DNA of 64,000 nt from Kaistella yonginensis (GCF_030409525.1 NZ_JAUFQB010000019.1:1-64000), one strand, 5' to 3'; counted from the first letter of the stretch, positions 19,079 through 27,868 are shown. Program-made: numbers and translations. The notes: generated by a model not told the origin, from the sequence alone.

Positions 19079-20290
19079 ATGAAAAATATTATTTTTTGGC
19101 TTCGGTTTTCTGTGCTTAATTTCCTGGTTGTAGCTGTTTTAGGTGTTTTAATGCGTTATAAAATTGCCTACTCCTTGCCGATGGTCGATCAGAAACATGT
19201 GCAAGAAGCACATTCGCATTTTGCCTTCTATGGCTGGATCACCCAAATTATTTACGTCTTGATGATTCGGTATTTGCATGGGATTATTCCAGAACAGAAC
19301 TTGAAAAAATACCATACTTTACTGATAATCAATGCCATTTCAGCCTATGCCATGATTCCGAGTTTTATTTACAGCGGTTATTATTGGGCTTCTATTGCAG
19401 CCTCTACGGCAGCGCTATTAACAAGTTTTGTGTTTTTCTATTTCTTGATACGGGATTTAAAGAATCACCGCGACTTGATCAAACCATGGTTTTTGGCAGG
19501 ATTATTTTTCGCGGTAATCTCTTCAGTAGGAGTTTTTGGCTTGAGCTATATGATGTCCTCTGGAAATATGACCCAAAACTTATATTTATCGGCTACCTAT
19601 TATTATCTTCATTTTCAGTATAATGGCTTCTTCATTTTTAGTTGTATTGGCTTCCTACTTCTCTCATTAAAGGAAATTGGTGCTGAAATTTCTGAAAAAG
19701 AAAATAAGATGATTTTCTGGCTGATGTTTGTGAGCTGTATTATTGGTTTTGGCCTGTCGGTACTTTGGATGAAAATGCCGCTTTGGATTTTTATTGCAAT
19801 CATTTTAGCAACCGTCGCACAAACGGTTGGTTCTGTAAAATTATACTTGTTAATCAAAAGAAATTGGGCGAAATTGGTGCTTAATTTCTCAGCATTACAA
19901 AGATTTGTTTTAATGTATGTGGGTTTTGCCTTTTTTGCAAAAATCGCGCTGCAATTGGGCTCCAATATCCCTGCATTAAGTCAGTTTGCGTTTGGATTCA
20001 GAAATGTAGTAATCGCCTATCTGCATTTAATCTTGCTCATGTGTGTATCGGTTTTTCTGCTCAATCAGATTTTAGCAACGAATGTATTCAGAATGACCAA
20101 ACCCGTGATTACTGGACTTCAACTTTTACTTTTAGGAATTTTTTTAAATGAAGCATTTCTTGGTTTAATGGGGGTGTTTTCTATTAAATATATTTCAATT
20201 CCATTTACTCCAGAAATTCTTTTAGCAGTTTCTTTATTAATGATGGTTTCACTTTTCATCATCTTGGTTAGTTTAAAGAAGAAAGTGTAA
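19079..20290 (+). CDS. Polytopic membrane protein resembling heme-copper oxidase subunit I
   Basis: About 12 membrane helices with conserved histidines in the places where oxidase- or NnrS-like proteins bind heme: EAHSHFAFYGW near residue 45, YLHFQYNGFF near 180 and AYLHLILLM near 320. It is too short (403 aa) for a NorB reductase and lacks its usual motifs. I call it oxidase-like with unknown activity, probably in nitrogen-oxide metabolism. An in-frame ATG at 19055 exists but lies upstream of the -7 box, so the start at 19079 is preferred. A Crp/Fnr-like site sits upstream. Confidence 0.65.
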   Translation: MKNIIFWLRFSVLNFLVVAVLGVLMRYKIAYSLPMVDQKHVQEAHSHFAFYGWITQIIYVLMIRYLHGIIPEQNLKKYHTLLIINAISAYAMIPSFIYSGYYWASIAASTAALLTSFVFFYFLIRDLKNHRDLIKPWFLAGLFFAVISSVGVFGLSYMMSSGNMTQNLYLSATYYYLHFQYNGFFIFSCIGFLLLSLKEIGAEISEKENKMIFWLMFVSCIIGFGLSVLWMKMPLWIFIAIILATVAQTVGSVKLYLLIKRNWAKLVLNFSALQRFVLMYVGFAFFAKIALQLGSNIPALSQFAFGFRNVVIAYLHLILLMCVSVFLLNQILATNVFRMTKPVITGLQLLLLGIFLNEAFLGLMGVFSIKYISIPFTPEILLAVSLLMMVSLFIILVSLKKKV

Positions 20291-20374
20291 GGGTCATTTC
20301 ATTTTTATCACATTTTTTTCCACTGTTAGAAGAAGTGTTTTTTAGAAATTCATTCTAGGTTAAGGTTAAAAAAA

Positions 20375-20403
20375 CACTTCCTGAAAATTACTTTCAGGAA
20401 GTG
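20375..20403 (-). terminator. Terminator of the fasciclin gene
   Basis: CACTTCCTGAAA (20375-20386) and TTTCAGGAAGTG (20392-20403) form a perfect 12-bp stem. On the minus strand it is followed by a run of T, so it ends transcription of the fasciclin gene. Confidence 0.75.
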
Positions 20404-20441
20404 CTTACAACATTAAATTCAAATTATTATGCTCTGGATTT

Positions 20442-21005
20442 TTATTCAGGTAGGATAACAGCGTCAACTACATGTACGATGCCGTTTGCAGCAGGAACAG
20501 AAGCAATAATGTTGATAGTTCCGTTTACCACTGGTTTTCCATTGACTATTTTAATACTGATTGGCTTTCCATCAACCATACCAAGATTTTGTCCGTCGGT
20601 AAGTTGGTCGGTTTTGATCACACCAACATAAGTATGATGACTTAAAATATCATTTAATTTATCAACGTTTTCAGGTTTTAGCAATTCATCTAAGGTTCCA
20701 GCTGGAAGTTTGTCAAAAGCCTCATTTGTTGGGGCAAAAACGGTGAATGGACCTGCATTACTCAGCGATGTAGCCAGTCCTGCAGCCTGTACTCCTTTTA
20801 CCAAGGTTGATAAGTCTGGATTACTTACGGCAAGTTTCACGATGTCTGGTGCGCTGTCATTATCTACAACTGCTTCTTGACCTCCTGCAGAAACAGGTTC
20901 TGTACCAGCGGATTCTGTAGTTGTTGCTTCAGCGGTTGTTTCACTTTTTGCACAAGAAGAAAAAGCGAGTGCTAGCACCGCAAGAATCATAATTGATTTT
21001 TTCAT
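20442..21005 (-). CDS. Fasciclin (FAS1) domain lipoprotein
   Basis: The 187-residue protein has a lipoprotein signal (LAFSSCAKS, Cys18), an Ala/Thr/Glu-rich linker (about 20-50), and one FAS1 domain with the expected blocks GPFTVFAPTNEAFDKLPAG and a C-terminal NGIVHVVDAVILP. Such proteins sit on the cell envelope and are linked to adhesion; their role beside nos genes is unknown. A Crp/Fnr-like palindrome with conserved spacing to a weak -7 box precedes it, so it seems co-regulated with the denitrification genes. Confidence 0.85.
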   Translation of the reverse strand: MKKSIMILAVLALAFSSCAKSETTAEATTTESAGTEPVSAGGQEAVVDNDSAPDIVKLAVSNPDLSTLVKGVQAAGLATSLSNAGPFTVFAPTNEAFDKLPAGTLDELLKPENVDKLNDILSHHTYVGVIKTDQLTDGQNLGMVDGKPISIKIVNGKPVVNGTINIIASVPAANGIVHVVDAVILPE

Positions 21006-21073
21006 AGGCTTTATTTTATTTGTTAACTTATTTCAAACAATTAAGAGGCAGTACCCTCTTTTTTAATTTGATA

Positions 21074-21081
21074 TAAAAGTA
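21074..21081 (-). promoter_or_regulatory. Weak -7 box of the fasciclin gene
   Basis: On the minus strand this reads TACTTTTA, one mismatch from TAnnTTTG. It lies exactly 30.5 bp from the centre of the palindrome at 21105-21118. Confidence 0.4.
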
Positions 21082-21104
21082 AGACAAACCAATGAGCAAT
21101 TGCT

Positions 21105-21118
21105 ATGACTGTAATCAC
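21105..21118. promoter_or_regulatory. Crp/Fnr-type site upstream of the fasciclin gene
   Basis: ATGACTGTAATCAC shares its first 13 bases with the site upstream of the nosZ cytochrome (27855-27868). It precedes the minus-strand fasciclin promoter. Confidence 0.55.
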
Positions 21119-21177
21119 ATCTTAAACAAGTATTTAAGTGAATTTTATCAGGTTTTATTTAAAATTTTATTAAATCG

Positions 21178-21945
21178 CTACAAATCCTTCTTATTAAACA
21201 TGATTAATGACCATAAAAAAGGAACCAACGTCCATATCGCTAAAATAACAATCGAAATAATCATCCCTCCTCCAGAACCAAAAACCTGTCTGAATATAGC
21301 ACCAGCTTGTCCCAGCATGGCTGCAACATCTAATTGCAACAATACAAATATTCGCGAAAGACCGATTGGGTTAACCGCTGCAACGGTTGCCATGATGCCC
21401 TCAATTGGGTAATCTGCAAACTGAAACATTAGAACCAATAAAATCCCATCATATATAATGGCAAAAAACATCCAGATGAAAATCGAAACGCCAATTCCTT
21501 TCGCACGGTCTCTACTCATAATGGCTGCTAACATGGCCAAAGAGGTAAAGATAATCGATAAAAATACGCCTGTGATCAATAATGAAATCCCAGTTTGAAT
21601 CGAGGAATATAAGAGAATTGGGATGCCACAGCCTATTAGAAATGCTAGGATCAAGGCGGTTGAAAGTCCTAAAAAAAGATTGAACCATACTTTACCCCGC
21701 GGCACGGGTTGACTCAGCAGCAACTCTATAAACTGACTGCTGTTATACACGTAAATGGTAGAAAATATGATGCTGACCAAAGGGACAACCAACAATACCA
21801 CATTCAATAAACTGAGGGTGGCCTTGGTATAATTGTTATCTAAGCCTAAAACTGACCAAGAAATGATAAAAAGTAAAATGGTATAAAGAATGACGATTTT
21901 ATTTTTTAAAATATCAAATAAGATAAAGCGAGCTATTTTGTTCAT
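21178..21945 (-). CDS. nosY: NosY, ABC permease of the nos maturation system
   Basis: A 255-residue membrane protein with six hydrophobic helices, starting NKIARFILFDILKNKIVILYTILL and containing the NosY/ABC-2 style QPVPRGKVWFNLFLG loop. It overlaps the ATPase gene nosF by 4 bp, so the two are co-translated. NosDFY is the membrane ABC complex that supports assembly of the copper centres of nitrous oxide reductase. It is the last gene of the nosD-F-Y group. Confidence 0.9.
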   Translation of the reverse strand: MNKIARFILFDILKNKIVILYTILLFIISWSVLGLDNNYTKATLSLLNVVLLVVPLVSIIFSTIYVYNSSQFIELLLSQPVPRGKVWFNLFLGLSTALILAFLIGCGIPILLYSSIQTGISLLITGVFLSIIFTSLAMLAAIMSRDRAKGIGVSIFIWMFFAIIYDGILLVLMFQFADYPIEGIMATVAAVNPIGLSRIFVLLQLDVAAMLGQAGAIFRQVFGSGGGMIISIVILAIWTLVPFLWSLIMFNKKDL

Positions 21946-22655
21946 TTTTTCATTGCTTTTAAGATCGAAATAATTCCATCGGAAATTTTCTCAGTATTGG
22001 TTTCTTTTTTTAGATCTTCTACCGATTGATGCACCACGACTTTGCCTTCATTCATGAAAACAATTTCGCTGATAATATCATCCAGCTCACTTAAAAGGTG
22101 AGAGGTAATGATGATGAGTTTTCCTTTGTTTTTCTCTTTAATGATTTTATTTTTCAGGATTTCCGTCGCCAAGGGATCGAGGCCAGCCGTAGGCTCATCA
22201 AGAATAATAACCTTTGGATTGAACAGAAAAGCCAGTACAGCACTCACTTTCTGCGTGGTTCCACCAGACAGGGTACGCATTTTTTTATCGTAAATGTTTT
22301 CTAGTTCGAAGGCTTCTAAAAGTTCAGTATCAAGATTGTCACCACTTGTTTTACGGGTGTCCTTGATCATTTTAATGGTTTCCTCGATCGTCATATTCTC
22401 AGGATAGCGACCAATTTGTGGCATATAACCAATGATTTCACGGTATTTATAATCTTCTTTTACACTTTTACCATCGACTAGTATATCGCCTTCTACAACC
22501 ACATTTAAGCCTAAAATGCATTTTATCATGGTTGTTTTTCCACAGCCATTTGGTCCTATAAGTGCAATAGAATGCCCATTTTCAAAGGACAAATTAACCT
22601 CATCAAGTGCGGTGAACTTTTGGAACTTTTTGGTTAAATTATTAATTTGAATCAT
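21942..22655 (-). CDS. nosF: NosF, ABC transporter ATPase
   Basis: The 237-residue protein has the Walker A motif GPNGCGKTT (about residues 34-42), a Q-loop (YMPQIGRYPENMTI), the signature LSGGTTQKVS and Walker B VIILDEPTAGLDP. It drives the NosDFY complex needed to mature NosZ. It starts 88 bp after nosD on the same strand and overlaps nosY. Confidence 0.92.
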   Translation of the reverse strand: MIQINNLTKKFQKFTALDEVNLSFENGHSIALIGPNGCGKTTMIKCILGLNVVVEGDILVDGKSVKEDYKYREIIGYMPQIGRYPENMTIEETIKMIKDTRKTSGDNLDTELLEAFELENIYDKKMRTLSGGTTQKVSAVLAFLFNPKVIILDEPTAGLDPLATEILKNKIIKEKNKGKLIIITSHLLSELDDIISEIVFMNEGKVVVHQSVEDLKKETNTEKISDGIISILKAMKK

Positions 22656-22724
22656 ATCATTGAGATGCTAAAAGTCAACATCAACTTTCATTAATTATTT
22701 ATTTATTTCAAAACTTTAAATAAA

Positions 22725-22741
22725 AATCCGAAAGACGGATT
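22725..22741 (-). terminator. Small hairpin between nosD and nosF
   Basis: AATCCG (22725-22730) pairs with CGGATT (22736-22741) immediately after the nosD stop, followed on the minus strand by TTTATTT. It may be a weak terminator or attenuator that lowers nosFY expression relative to nosD. Confidence 0.35.
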
Positions 22742-22743
22742 AC

Positions 22744-23982
22744 TTAAATTTTTACAGGCTTCATGAGCGGTTGGTCATCCACAAAACTTTCTGGGGTAAT
22801 GCTGGGGATTATTTTTTCGGTTCGGTCCAGCATGTCTACGAGAAAACTTCGGAAAAGCAACATGACCGAGGCGTTTTGTTCTACCAAAACAGAGTATAAA
22901 CTCAAAGGATGGAAGGGAACGTCGCCGATTTTATCTTTATCCAAATCATAGCCTTCATATTTATCCCAATAATTATATCGAAACTCATTCATCACCACGG
23001 TGCCATTGGTACTTACATCAAAAGTATTATTGATGAAATTGTTTCTCATCAATTTGTTTTCCATACAGTTAGAATTAATTTTAATGGCCCAGCCGTTGTT
23101 TTCAAATTGGTTGTTAAAGAAATCTATTTTAGTCGCGCCATCTGCAAAGATTGCAGTGGTATTGTTTTCGAAAATATTTCCTTTGATGGTACTGTAAGAA
23201 ATTTCTTTTAATAAAAGACCGAAAACACTATCGCCCCAATTGTTGATAAACTTGTTATCGTACATGCTCACGTTCATTGCATACATTACGGCCACGCCAG
23301 CTTCATTATTATCAAATACGTTTCCGGTATAGACACTGTCATTAGAAAACATAAAATGTAAGCCATACCGTAGATTATGTCGGGATAGGTTATGGAAAAT
23401 AAAACATTTTGCATTTTTTTCCAGGTAAATACCATCTTTATGGCCACTGATATAGTTGTTTTTCACCCAAATTTCACGACTTCCGAGAAGGTGAATTCCA
23501 TCGCCGATATTTTCCTCGGAAGTCCCACGGTTGGTTGTAATTTTATTATTGCTGATTAAACAGCGCAAACCTCTTTGAACATAAATCCCGAAATGATTAT
23601 TTTCGAAAATATTATTATCGATCACCGAATCGGCACTGGTGTAAATGTGTACGGCGGCTACACTTTTAATTTCATCTCTACCGCTATTGATAAATTTGAA
23701 TCCTTTCAAAGTGATGTGATCCGCGTAAATGGTGATAATTTCGCCATCCATATTTCCATCGATTATCGGTCGGTCGATTCCTATTAGGGTTAATGATTTT
23801 TCGAGCATAATGGTTCCTTCGCGATAAATTCCTTGATGAACTAAAATAGTATCGCCGCTTTGTGCTGCGGCGATAGCTAGTTTTATGGTTTTATACTGCT
23901 CACTTTTACCGACTTTTAGCACGGCGGAAAAAGTAAAAATCGGTAAAAGGACTAACAGTAAATAGGATATTTTATTTTTCAT
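22744..23982 (-). CDS. nosD: NosD, right-handed beta-helix maturation protein
   Basis: The 412-residue protein has a Sec signal (LLLVLLPIFTFSAVL) and then many parallel beta-helix turns of about 22-25 residues with N-rich corners (IDNNIFENNHFGIYV, ISGHKDGIYLEKNA, YTGNVFDNNEAGVAV). It is the periplasmic part of the NosDFY complex for NosZ copper-site assembly. The position between nosL and nosF is standard. Confidence 0.93.
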   Translation of the reverse strand: MKNKISYLLLVLLPIFTFSAVLKVGKSEQYKTIKLAIAAAQSGDTILVHQGIYREGTIMLEKSLTLIGIDRPIIDGNMDGEIITIYADHITLKGFKFINSGRDEIKSVAAVHIYTSADSVIDNNIFENNHFGIYVQRGLRCLISNNKITTNRGTSEENIGDGIHLLGSREIWVKNNYISGHKDGIYLEKNAKCFIFHNLSRHNLRYGLHFMFSNDSVYTGNVFDNNEAGVAVMYAMNVSMYDNKFINNWGDSVFGLLLKEISYSTIKGNIFENNTTAIFADGATKIDFFNNQFENNGWAIKINSNCMENKLMRNNFINNTFDVSTNGTVVMNEFRYNYWDKYEGYDLDKDKIGDVPFHPLSLYSVLVEQNASVMLLFRSFLVDMLDRTEKIIPSITPESFVDDQPLMKPVKI

Positions 23983-24032
23983 ATTTCATACCAACTGCAA
24001 TCTTGTAAGACTGCAAGTGTGCAGATTTTTAA

Positions 24033-24443
24033 TTACGGTGTTAAGGTTGCTTGTAGCTCAGTTGCAGCTTTTTCAGCTGCTGCTTTATCTTTGTATGCTT
24101 GCGTATTACCTCCCATTGGACTTTTTATATCTCCACCTTTAATAAACGTAGCGGTGGTTTTTTCAATAAATTCTCCACTGGGGAAATCGGCGACGTATGT
24201 TTTGGCATTTCCGGTTGATTCTGTATTAGAAACTTCGTAATCATTCATACAGCTAATGTCATCAAATTTATAAAGACGACCCTTTTCTGTAATGAGTTGT
24301 GTTGCATATTTTGGTTCAGAGATTGTCATTTTGCAATTCGCACACTGATCTTTGCCAACTGCAATTTCTTGTGGCATACTTTCAGAGCAGGCCGCTAAAA
24401 CAATCATACTACTTGCTACAAGTAATTTACCAAATAATTTCAT
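24033..24443 (-). CDS. nosL: NosL, copper chaperone lipoprotein
   Basis: The 136-residue protein has a lipoprotein signal (SMIVLAAC, Cys19), the metal-binding segment CANCKM near 34-39 and a following methionine-containing domain (FDDISCMNDYE). NosL delivers Cu(I) to nitrous oxide reductase. It lies 19 bp downstream of the membrane-protein gene and 50 bp upstream of nosD. Confidence 0.92.
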   Translation of the reverse strand: MKLFGKLLVASSMIVLAACSESMPQEIAVGKDQCANCKMTISEPKYATQLITEKGRLYKFDDISCMNDYEVSNTESTGNAKTYVADFPSGEFIEKTTATFIKGGDIKSPMGGNTQAYKDKAAAEKAATELQATLTP

Positions 24444-24462
24444 AATAGTAATTTTAAAATAG

Positions 24463-25068
24463 TTAAATCGTGGAAACTTTTTTAAGCTGTTTTTTAGCGA
24501 TTCGATTTTCCATAAATGCTAAGATAATAAAAATAACGCCAGCAACAAGCATAATACTACCCCCAATATTGGGATAAGACCATACCTCAAAGTTTAGCAA
24601 TTGCTTGTAACCAATTAATGGCGGCTGGTACGTCATGCCAGGAACGATAATCGCTGCTTGAGGATTAAGGTTATGTCCATAATCGTATAACCATCTGTAG
24701 AAGTCAACTACGAATCCTATACCGAAAAGTAAATAAATACCGGTTAAGATATAAAGAACTTTACGACTGTTTAAGAATGCAGCTAAGAAAGAAAGTGCGG
24801 CAAAAATACCCAATGCATACGGTAGGATTTTGAATTCCCAAAATTCATCAGCATGTATTTCTTTCATACCGATATAGTGGTTAAGGCCGTTAATAATTTC
24901 GTACTCCCCAGAAACTTTATTAGAATGTATAAACATTGCTAATCCTTCAGGATATTGTGGTGCATTTAGATAGATTGACCAGATCGGAACAAAAATAGCT
25001 ACAACCAACCCAACGCCTAAAAGCATGAGAAGTATTTTACTCCATTGATGTAATGAGTTTGTTTTCAT
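24463..25068 (-). CDS. Four-helix membrane protein of the nos cluster
   Basis: A 201-residue integral membrane protein with hydrophobic segments at about residues 11-32, 83-100, 104-125 and 168-188. Between helices 1 and 2 is an exposed loop with histidines (LNHYIGMKEIHADEFWEF). I do not recognise a named family beyond the protein that sits in this place in Bacteroidota nos clusters. It may replace NosR-type electron transfer or help copper delivery, but this is only inference. It has its own Crp/Fnr-like site at 25158. Confidence 0.7.
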   Translation of the reverse strand: MKTNSLHQWSKILLMLLGVGLVVAIFVPIWSIYLNAPQYPEGLAMFIHSNKVSGEYEIINGLNHYIGMKEIHADEFWEFKILPYALGIFAALSFLAAFLNSRKVLYILTGIYLLFGIGFVVDFYRWLYDYGHNLNPQAAIIVPGMTYQPPLIGYKQLLNFEVWSYPNIGGSIMLVAGVIFIILAFMENRIAKKQLKKVSTI

Positions 25069-25157
25069 TTTGATTTTTTTAAGTGTTTATTTTTTTAGTG
25101 AATGACTTCGTAAAGTTAGTCACTTTATTGATTGGCTTTTGTAATGTTTGTCACAAA

Positions 25158-25171
25158 ATGACATCAATCAT
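25158..25171. promoter_or_regulatory. Crp/Fnr-type site upstream of the nos accessory genes
   Basis: ATGACATCAATCAT lies upstream of the 201-aa membrane protein gene. The best -7-like box on the minus strand, TAACTTTA at 25111-25118, is 46.5 bp from the palindrome centre, 16 bp further than at the other promoters. Confidence 0.5.
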
Positions 25172-25180
25172 AAAACGAAA

Positions 25181-25203
25181 AAAGGGCAGTAAAACTGCCC
25201 TTT
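25181..25203 (-). terminator. Terminator after nosZ
   Basis: AAAGGGCAGT (25181-25190) pairs with ACTGCCCTTT (25194-25203) with a 3-nt loop; on the minus strand a T-tract follows. It separates nosZ from the accessory operon. Confidence 0.8.
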
Positions 25204-25216
25204 AATTAAAAATAAA

Positions 25217-27211
25217 TTACTTTGTTTCACCTTGTTTTACGGGGCTTTGCGCATTATCCTTTTTATTATTCAACGAATAAATTAATGGAGTGTTGCTACC
25301 TGCAGGTGATACTCTCACGTATCCTTGCATTTCCTGGTGTAAAGCAGAACAGAAGTCTGTACAATACATCGGATACATTCCTGGTTTCAAAGGAACCCAT
25401 TTCAAGGTACTTGTTTCACCTGGCATAATAAGAAGCTCAGCATTTTGTGCTCCTTTAACTGCGAATCCGTGAGGGACATCCCAGTCTTGCTCTAGGTTCG
25501 TAACGTGGAAGTATACTTCGTCACCTACTTTTACACCTTCAATATTATCTGGAGCAAAGTGAGAACGGATAGAGGTCATATAAACATGTACTTTATTTCC
25601 TTCTCTCACAACTTTACTTTCACCTTCACCTCGCGTTACATATGGGTGTTTATTTTCTTCTAATTTATAGAATTTAATTTGGTTTTTAGTAAACAATTCT
25701 GCTGGTCCTGCTTGTGCATAATGCGGCTCCCCAATCGTTGGGAAATCCAGTAGAAGTTTCATTTTATCACCACTAATGTCAAATAATTGTGCTGATTGCG
25801 CCAATTCTGGACCTGTTGGTAAGTATCTGTCTTTGGTAATTTTGTTATATGCTACCAAATATTTACCATAAGGTTTTGCAGTGTCTCCACCAACAACCAT
25901 TAAGTGACCTGTTGAATAGAAAGTTGGTTGTCTGTCTAAAATTTTCAATGTTTTAATATCCCATTTCACAACTTCAGACGATACAAACATGGAAGTGTAA
26001 GCATTTCCTTTTCCATCAAATTCAGTATGGAGTGGGCCTAAACCTGGTTTTTGAACTTCACCGTGTAATACAGCGTCATATTTCAAAATTGGAATTCCAT
26101 CAAATTCACCTGAGTAATTTTTGTCAGCGATTGCTTTGATCATTTTATCAAAACTAAATACAGGAATTAAAGCTGCCAATTTTCCAGAACCAATAATGTA
26201 TTCTCCAGTAGGGTCGATATCGCAACCGTGAGGAGATTTTGGACAAGGAATCAAATAGCAGATATCTTTCAATTCTTTCGCAGAAAGTACGGATACTTCT
26301 CTTAAGATTTCAGACTTCGCCATGTGAGTAGTCTCATCATAGGTGTTATGCGCATATTCTACCGCCATTTTTTTAGCTTTTCCAGCTTTCAAATATTCCT
26401 CGGCTTTTTTCCAGTTTACTGCCATGATGAAATCTTTCTCATTTTGAGAAGCATTTACTTCAAGGAGTGTGTTTGCTTGTTCAGAGTTATAACAAGAGAA
26501 GAAGAACCATCCGTGAGATTTTCCTTTTCCTGCGTGAGATAAGTCAAAGTTAAATCCTGGCGCTTCAATTTGGAAAGTGATGTCCATTTTTCCATCTTCT
26601 TTACCAATTCCGATAAAAGAAAGATAACCTTTAAAGTTTTCTTTAAAAGACTCAATTGGCACGTCGCCTTCACCATCCACAGGCACTGCGAAACGTGTTC
26701 CAGCAACTACATATTCTGTGTTTTCAGTTAAGAAAGGAGAAGAGTGATTCCCTGCCGAGTTCGGAATTTCAAGAATTTCTGTTGTTTTGAATGACTTCAG
26801 GTCAATCTTTGCTACACGTGGTGTATTATTGGCGTTTGCAAATAAATATCTGCCGTCAATTTCACCATTTGTTTGTGATAAAGCAAGGTGGTGTTGATCA
26901 TCCCAAGGAATAAAACCGTGAGAAGTTTCTAACATTGGCTTTGTTTCTTCACTAAATCCATAGCCATTTTCCGGGTGAACGGAAAATACGGGAATAATTT
27001 TTAATGTTCTGCCGCTCGGTAATCCAATAACACTAATTTGGCCATTGAAACCACCGCTGACGAAATTCATTACTTCGTCATGTTTTCCAGGAGCGACATA
27101 CACTTTCTCAGCTGCATCACCGGAAACAGCAGTCTGTGTTCCCTTGGGCTTACATGCAACGATACTCACCGCAGCAAACGCTGCGAGTCCAATTTTCTTG
27201 TAAGTTTTCAT
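25217..27211 (-). CDS. nosZ: NosZ, nitrous oxide reductase, clade II (Sec-type)
   Basis: The 664-residue periplasmic copper enzyme reduces N2O to N2. Its signal is a Sec/lipoprotein-like peptide (AAFAAVSIVAC), not a twin-arginine one, which marks the clade II group. The propeller domain includes the CuZ ligand segment DDQHHLALSQ near residue 105 and SPHGCDIDPTGEY. The C-terminal cupredoxin domain has the CuA motif C617-x3-C621-x3-H625-x2-M628. It follows a cytochrome c gene on the same strand and ends at a strong terminator. Confidence 0.97.
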   Translation of the reverse strand: MKTYKKIGLAAFAAVSIVACKPKGTQTAVSGDAAEKVYVAPGKHDEVMNFVSGGFNGQISVIGLPSGRTLKIIPVFSVHPENGYGFSEETKPMLETSHGFIPWDDQHHLALSQTNGEIDGRYLFANANNTPRVAKIDLKSFKTTEILEIPNSAGNHSSPFLTENTEYVVAGTRFAVPVDGEGDVPIESFKENFKGYLSFIGIGKEDGKMDITFQIEAPGFNFDLSHAGKGKSHGWFFFSCYNSEQANTLLEVNASQNEKDFIMAVNWKKAEEYLKAGKAKKMAVEYAHNTYDETTHMAKSEILREVSVLSAKELKDICYLIPCPKSPHGCDIDPTGEYIIGSGKLAALIPVFSFDKMIKAIADKNYSGEFDGIPILKYDAVLHGEVQKPGLGPLHTEFDGKGNAYTSMFVSSEVVKWDIKTLKILDRQPTFYSTGHLMVVGGDTAKPYGKYLVAYNKITKDRYLPTGPELAQSAQLFDISGDKMKLLLDFPTIGEPHYAQAGPAELFTKNQIKFYKLEENKHPYVTRGEGESKVVREGNKVHVYMTSIRSHFAPDNIEGVKVGDEVYFHVTNLEQDWDVPHGFAVKGAQNAELLIMPGETSTLKWVPLKPGMYPMYCTDFCSALHQEMQGYVRVSPAGSNTPLIYSLNNKKDNAQSPVKQGETK

Positions 27212-27250
27212 ATAATATTGATTAATTCTTTCTTAATGGAAAGGTATAGA

Positions 27251-27289
27251 TGATGAATGGTAAGTTTGTTTTTTACATACCATTCATCA
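27251..27289. other. Perfect hairpin between cytochrome c and nosZ
   Basis: TGATGAATGGTA (27251-27262) pairs with TACCATTCATCA (27278-27289) around a 15-nt loop. No T-tract follows on the minus strand, so it looks more like an RNA-processing or stabilising hairpin within the cytochrome-nosZ transcript than a terminator. Confidence 0.5.
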
Positions 27290-27298
27290 AAAAGAAAT

Positions 27299-27802
27299 TT
27301 ATTTAGCGCCGTCGATTTCTCTCATGTATTCGAGAACTTCTCTTGCTTCTGTATCATTAAGGCCTTGATTTGGCATTCTAACCAAACAAAGTTCCAATTG
27401 TTTTTGTAATTCTGGATCTACATCGATCATTGGATCTGGATCAGAAATAAAGTTCATAATCCATTGTGGGGTTTGTCTTTTAGTAACACCTGCCCAACCT
27501 GGTCCAACCAGTTTTTCATCTGTTGTTTTATGACAAGAAGTACATTTCACCTCTGCTAGTTTTTTACCAGCTGCTGCCATTGCAGGATCAAATTTAGACA
27601 CGTCTACATTATCATGTTTACCAAGACCCCTATTTGGATCGTAGTCTGCAGGACTCTTTGCAGCATCAGCAGTGCTTTCATCTGCCGCAGTGGCTCCAGC
27701 TTCAGTAGAACCAGAAGGGATTGAATCTGTTTGTTTGTCTCCTCCACAAGAGAATAAAGCGAAGGTTAGTGTTGCGAGTGCAATAGTTTTTAATAATTTC
27801 AT
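27299..27802 (-). CDS. Cytochrome c lipoprotein upstream of nosZ
   Basis: The 167-residue protein starts at the internal ATG at 27800-27802, which gives a clean lipoprotein signal (TLTFALFSC, Cys16); the longer open frame upstream covers the promoter and is not used. An acidic Ala/Ser-rich linker leads to a class I cytochrome c domain with CTSCH and a distal methionine in LVRMPNQGLND. It probably donates electrons to NosZ. A perfect TACTTTTG -7 box and a Crp/Fnr-like site precede it. Confidence 0.88.
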   Translation of the reverse strand: MKLLKTIALATLTFALFSCGGDKQTDSIPSGSTEAGATAADESTADAAKSPADYDPNRGLGKHDNVDVSKFDPAMAAAGKKLAEVKCTSCHKTTDEKLVGPGWAGVTKRQTPQWIMNFISDPDPMIDVDPELQKQLELCLVRMPNQGLNDTEAREVLEYMREIDGAK

Positions 27803-27823
27803 TGTATTGATTTTTTGTATGTT

Positions 27824-27831
27824 CAAAAGTA
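27824..27831 (-). promoter_or_regulatory. TAnnTTTG -7 box of the cytochrome c-nosZ operon
   Basis: On the minus strand it reads TACTTTTG, a full match. It starts 30.5 bp from the centre of the palindrome at 27855-27868 and lies 22 bp before the start codon. Confidence 0.65.
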
Positions 27832-27854
27832 CTAAGGTTTGGTCGAATCTCGTT

Positions 27855-27868
27855 ATGACTGTAATCAT
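27855..27868. promoter_or_regulatory. Crp/Fnr-type site between divergent cytochrome genes
   Basis: ATGACTGTAATCAT sits between the minus-strand cytochrome-nosZ operon and the plus-strand cytochrome gene at 27939. Its centre is 30.5 bp from a perfect -7 box on the minus side and also 30.5 bp from a one-mismatch box (GAAATTTG, 27892-27899) on the plus side, so one site could activate both directions. Confidence 0.65.

Noticed and set aside
19079..20290. Calling the 403-aa membrane protein a nitric oxide reductase
   Set aside because: It is too short, and the full set of NorB histidine and glutamate motifs is not seen.
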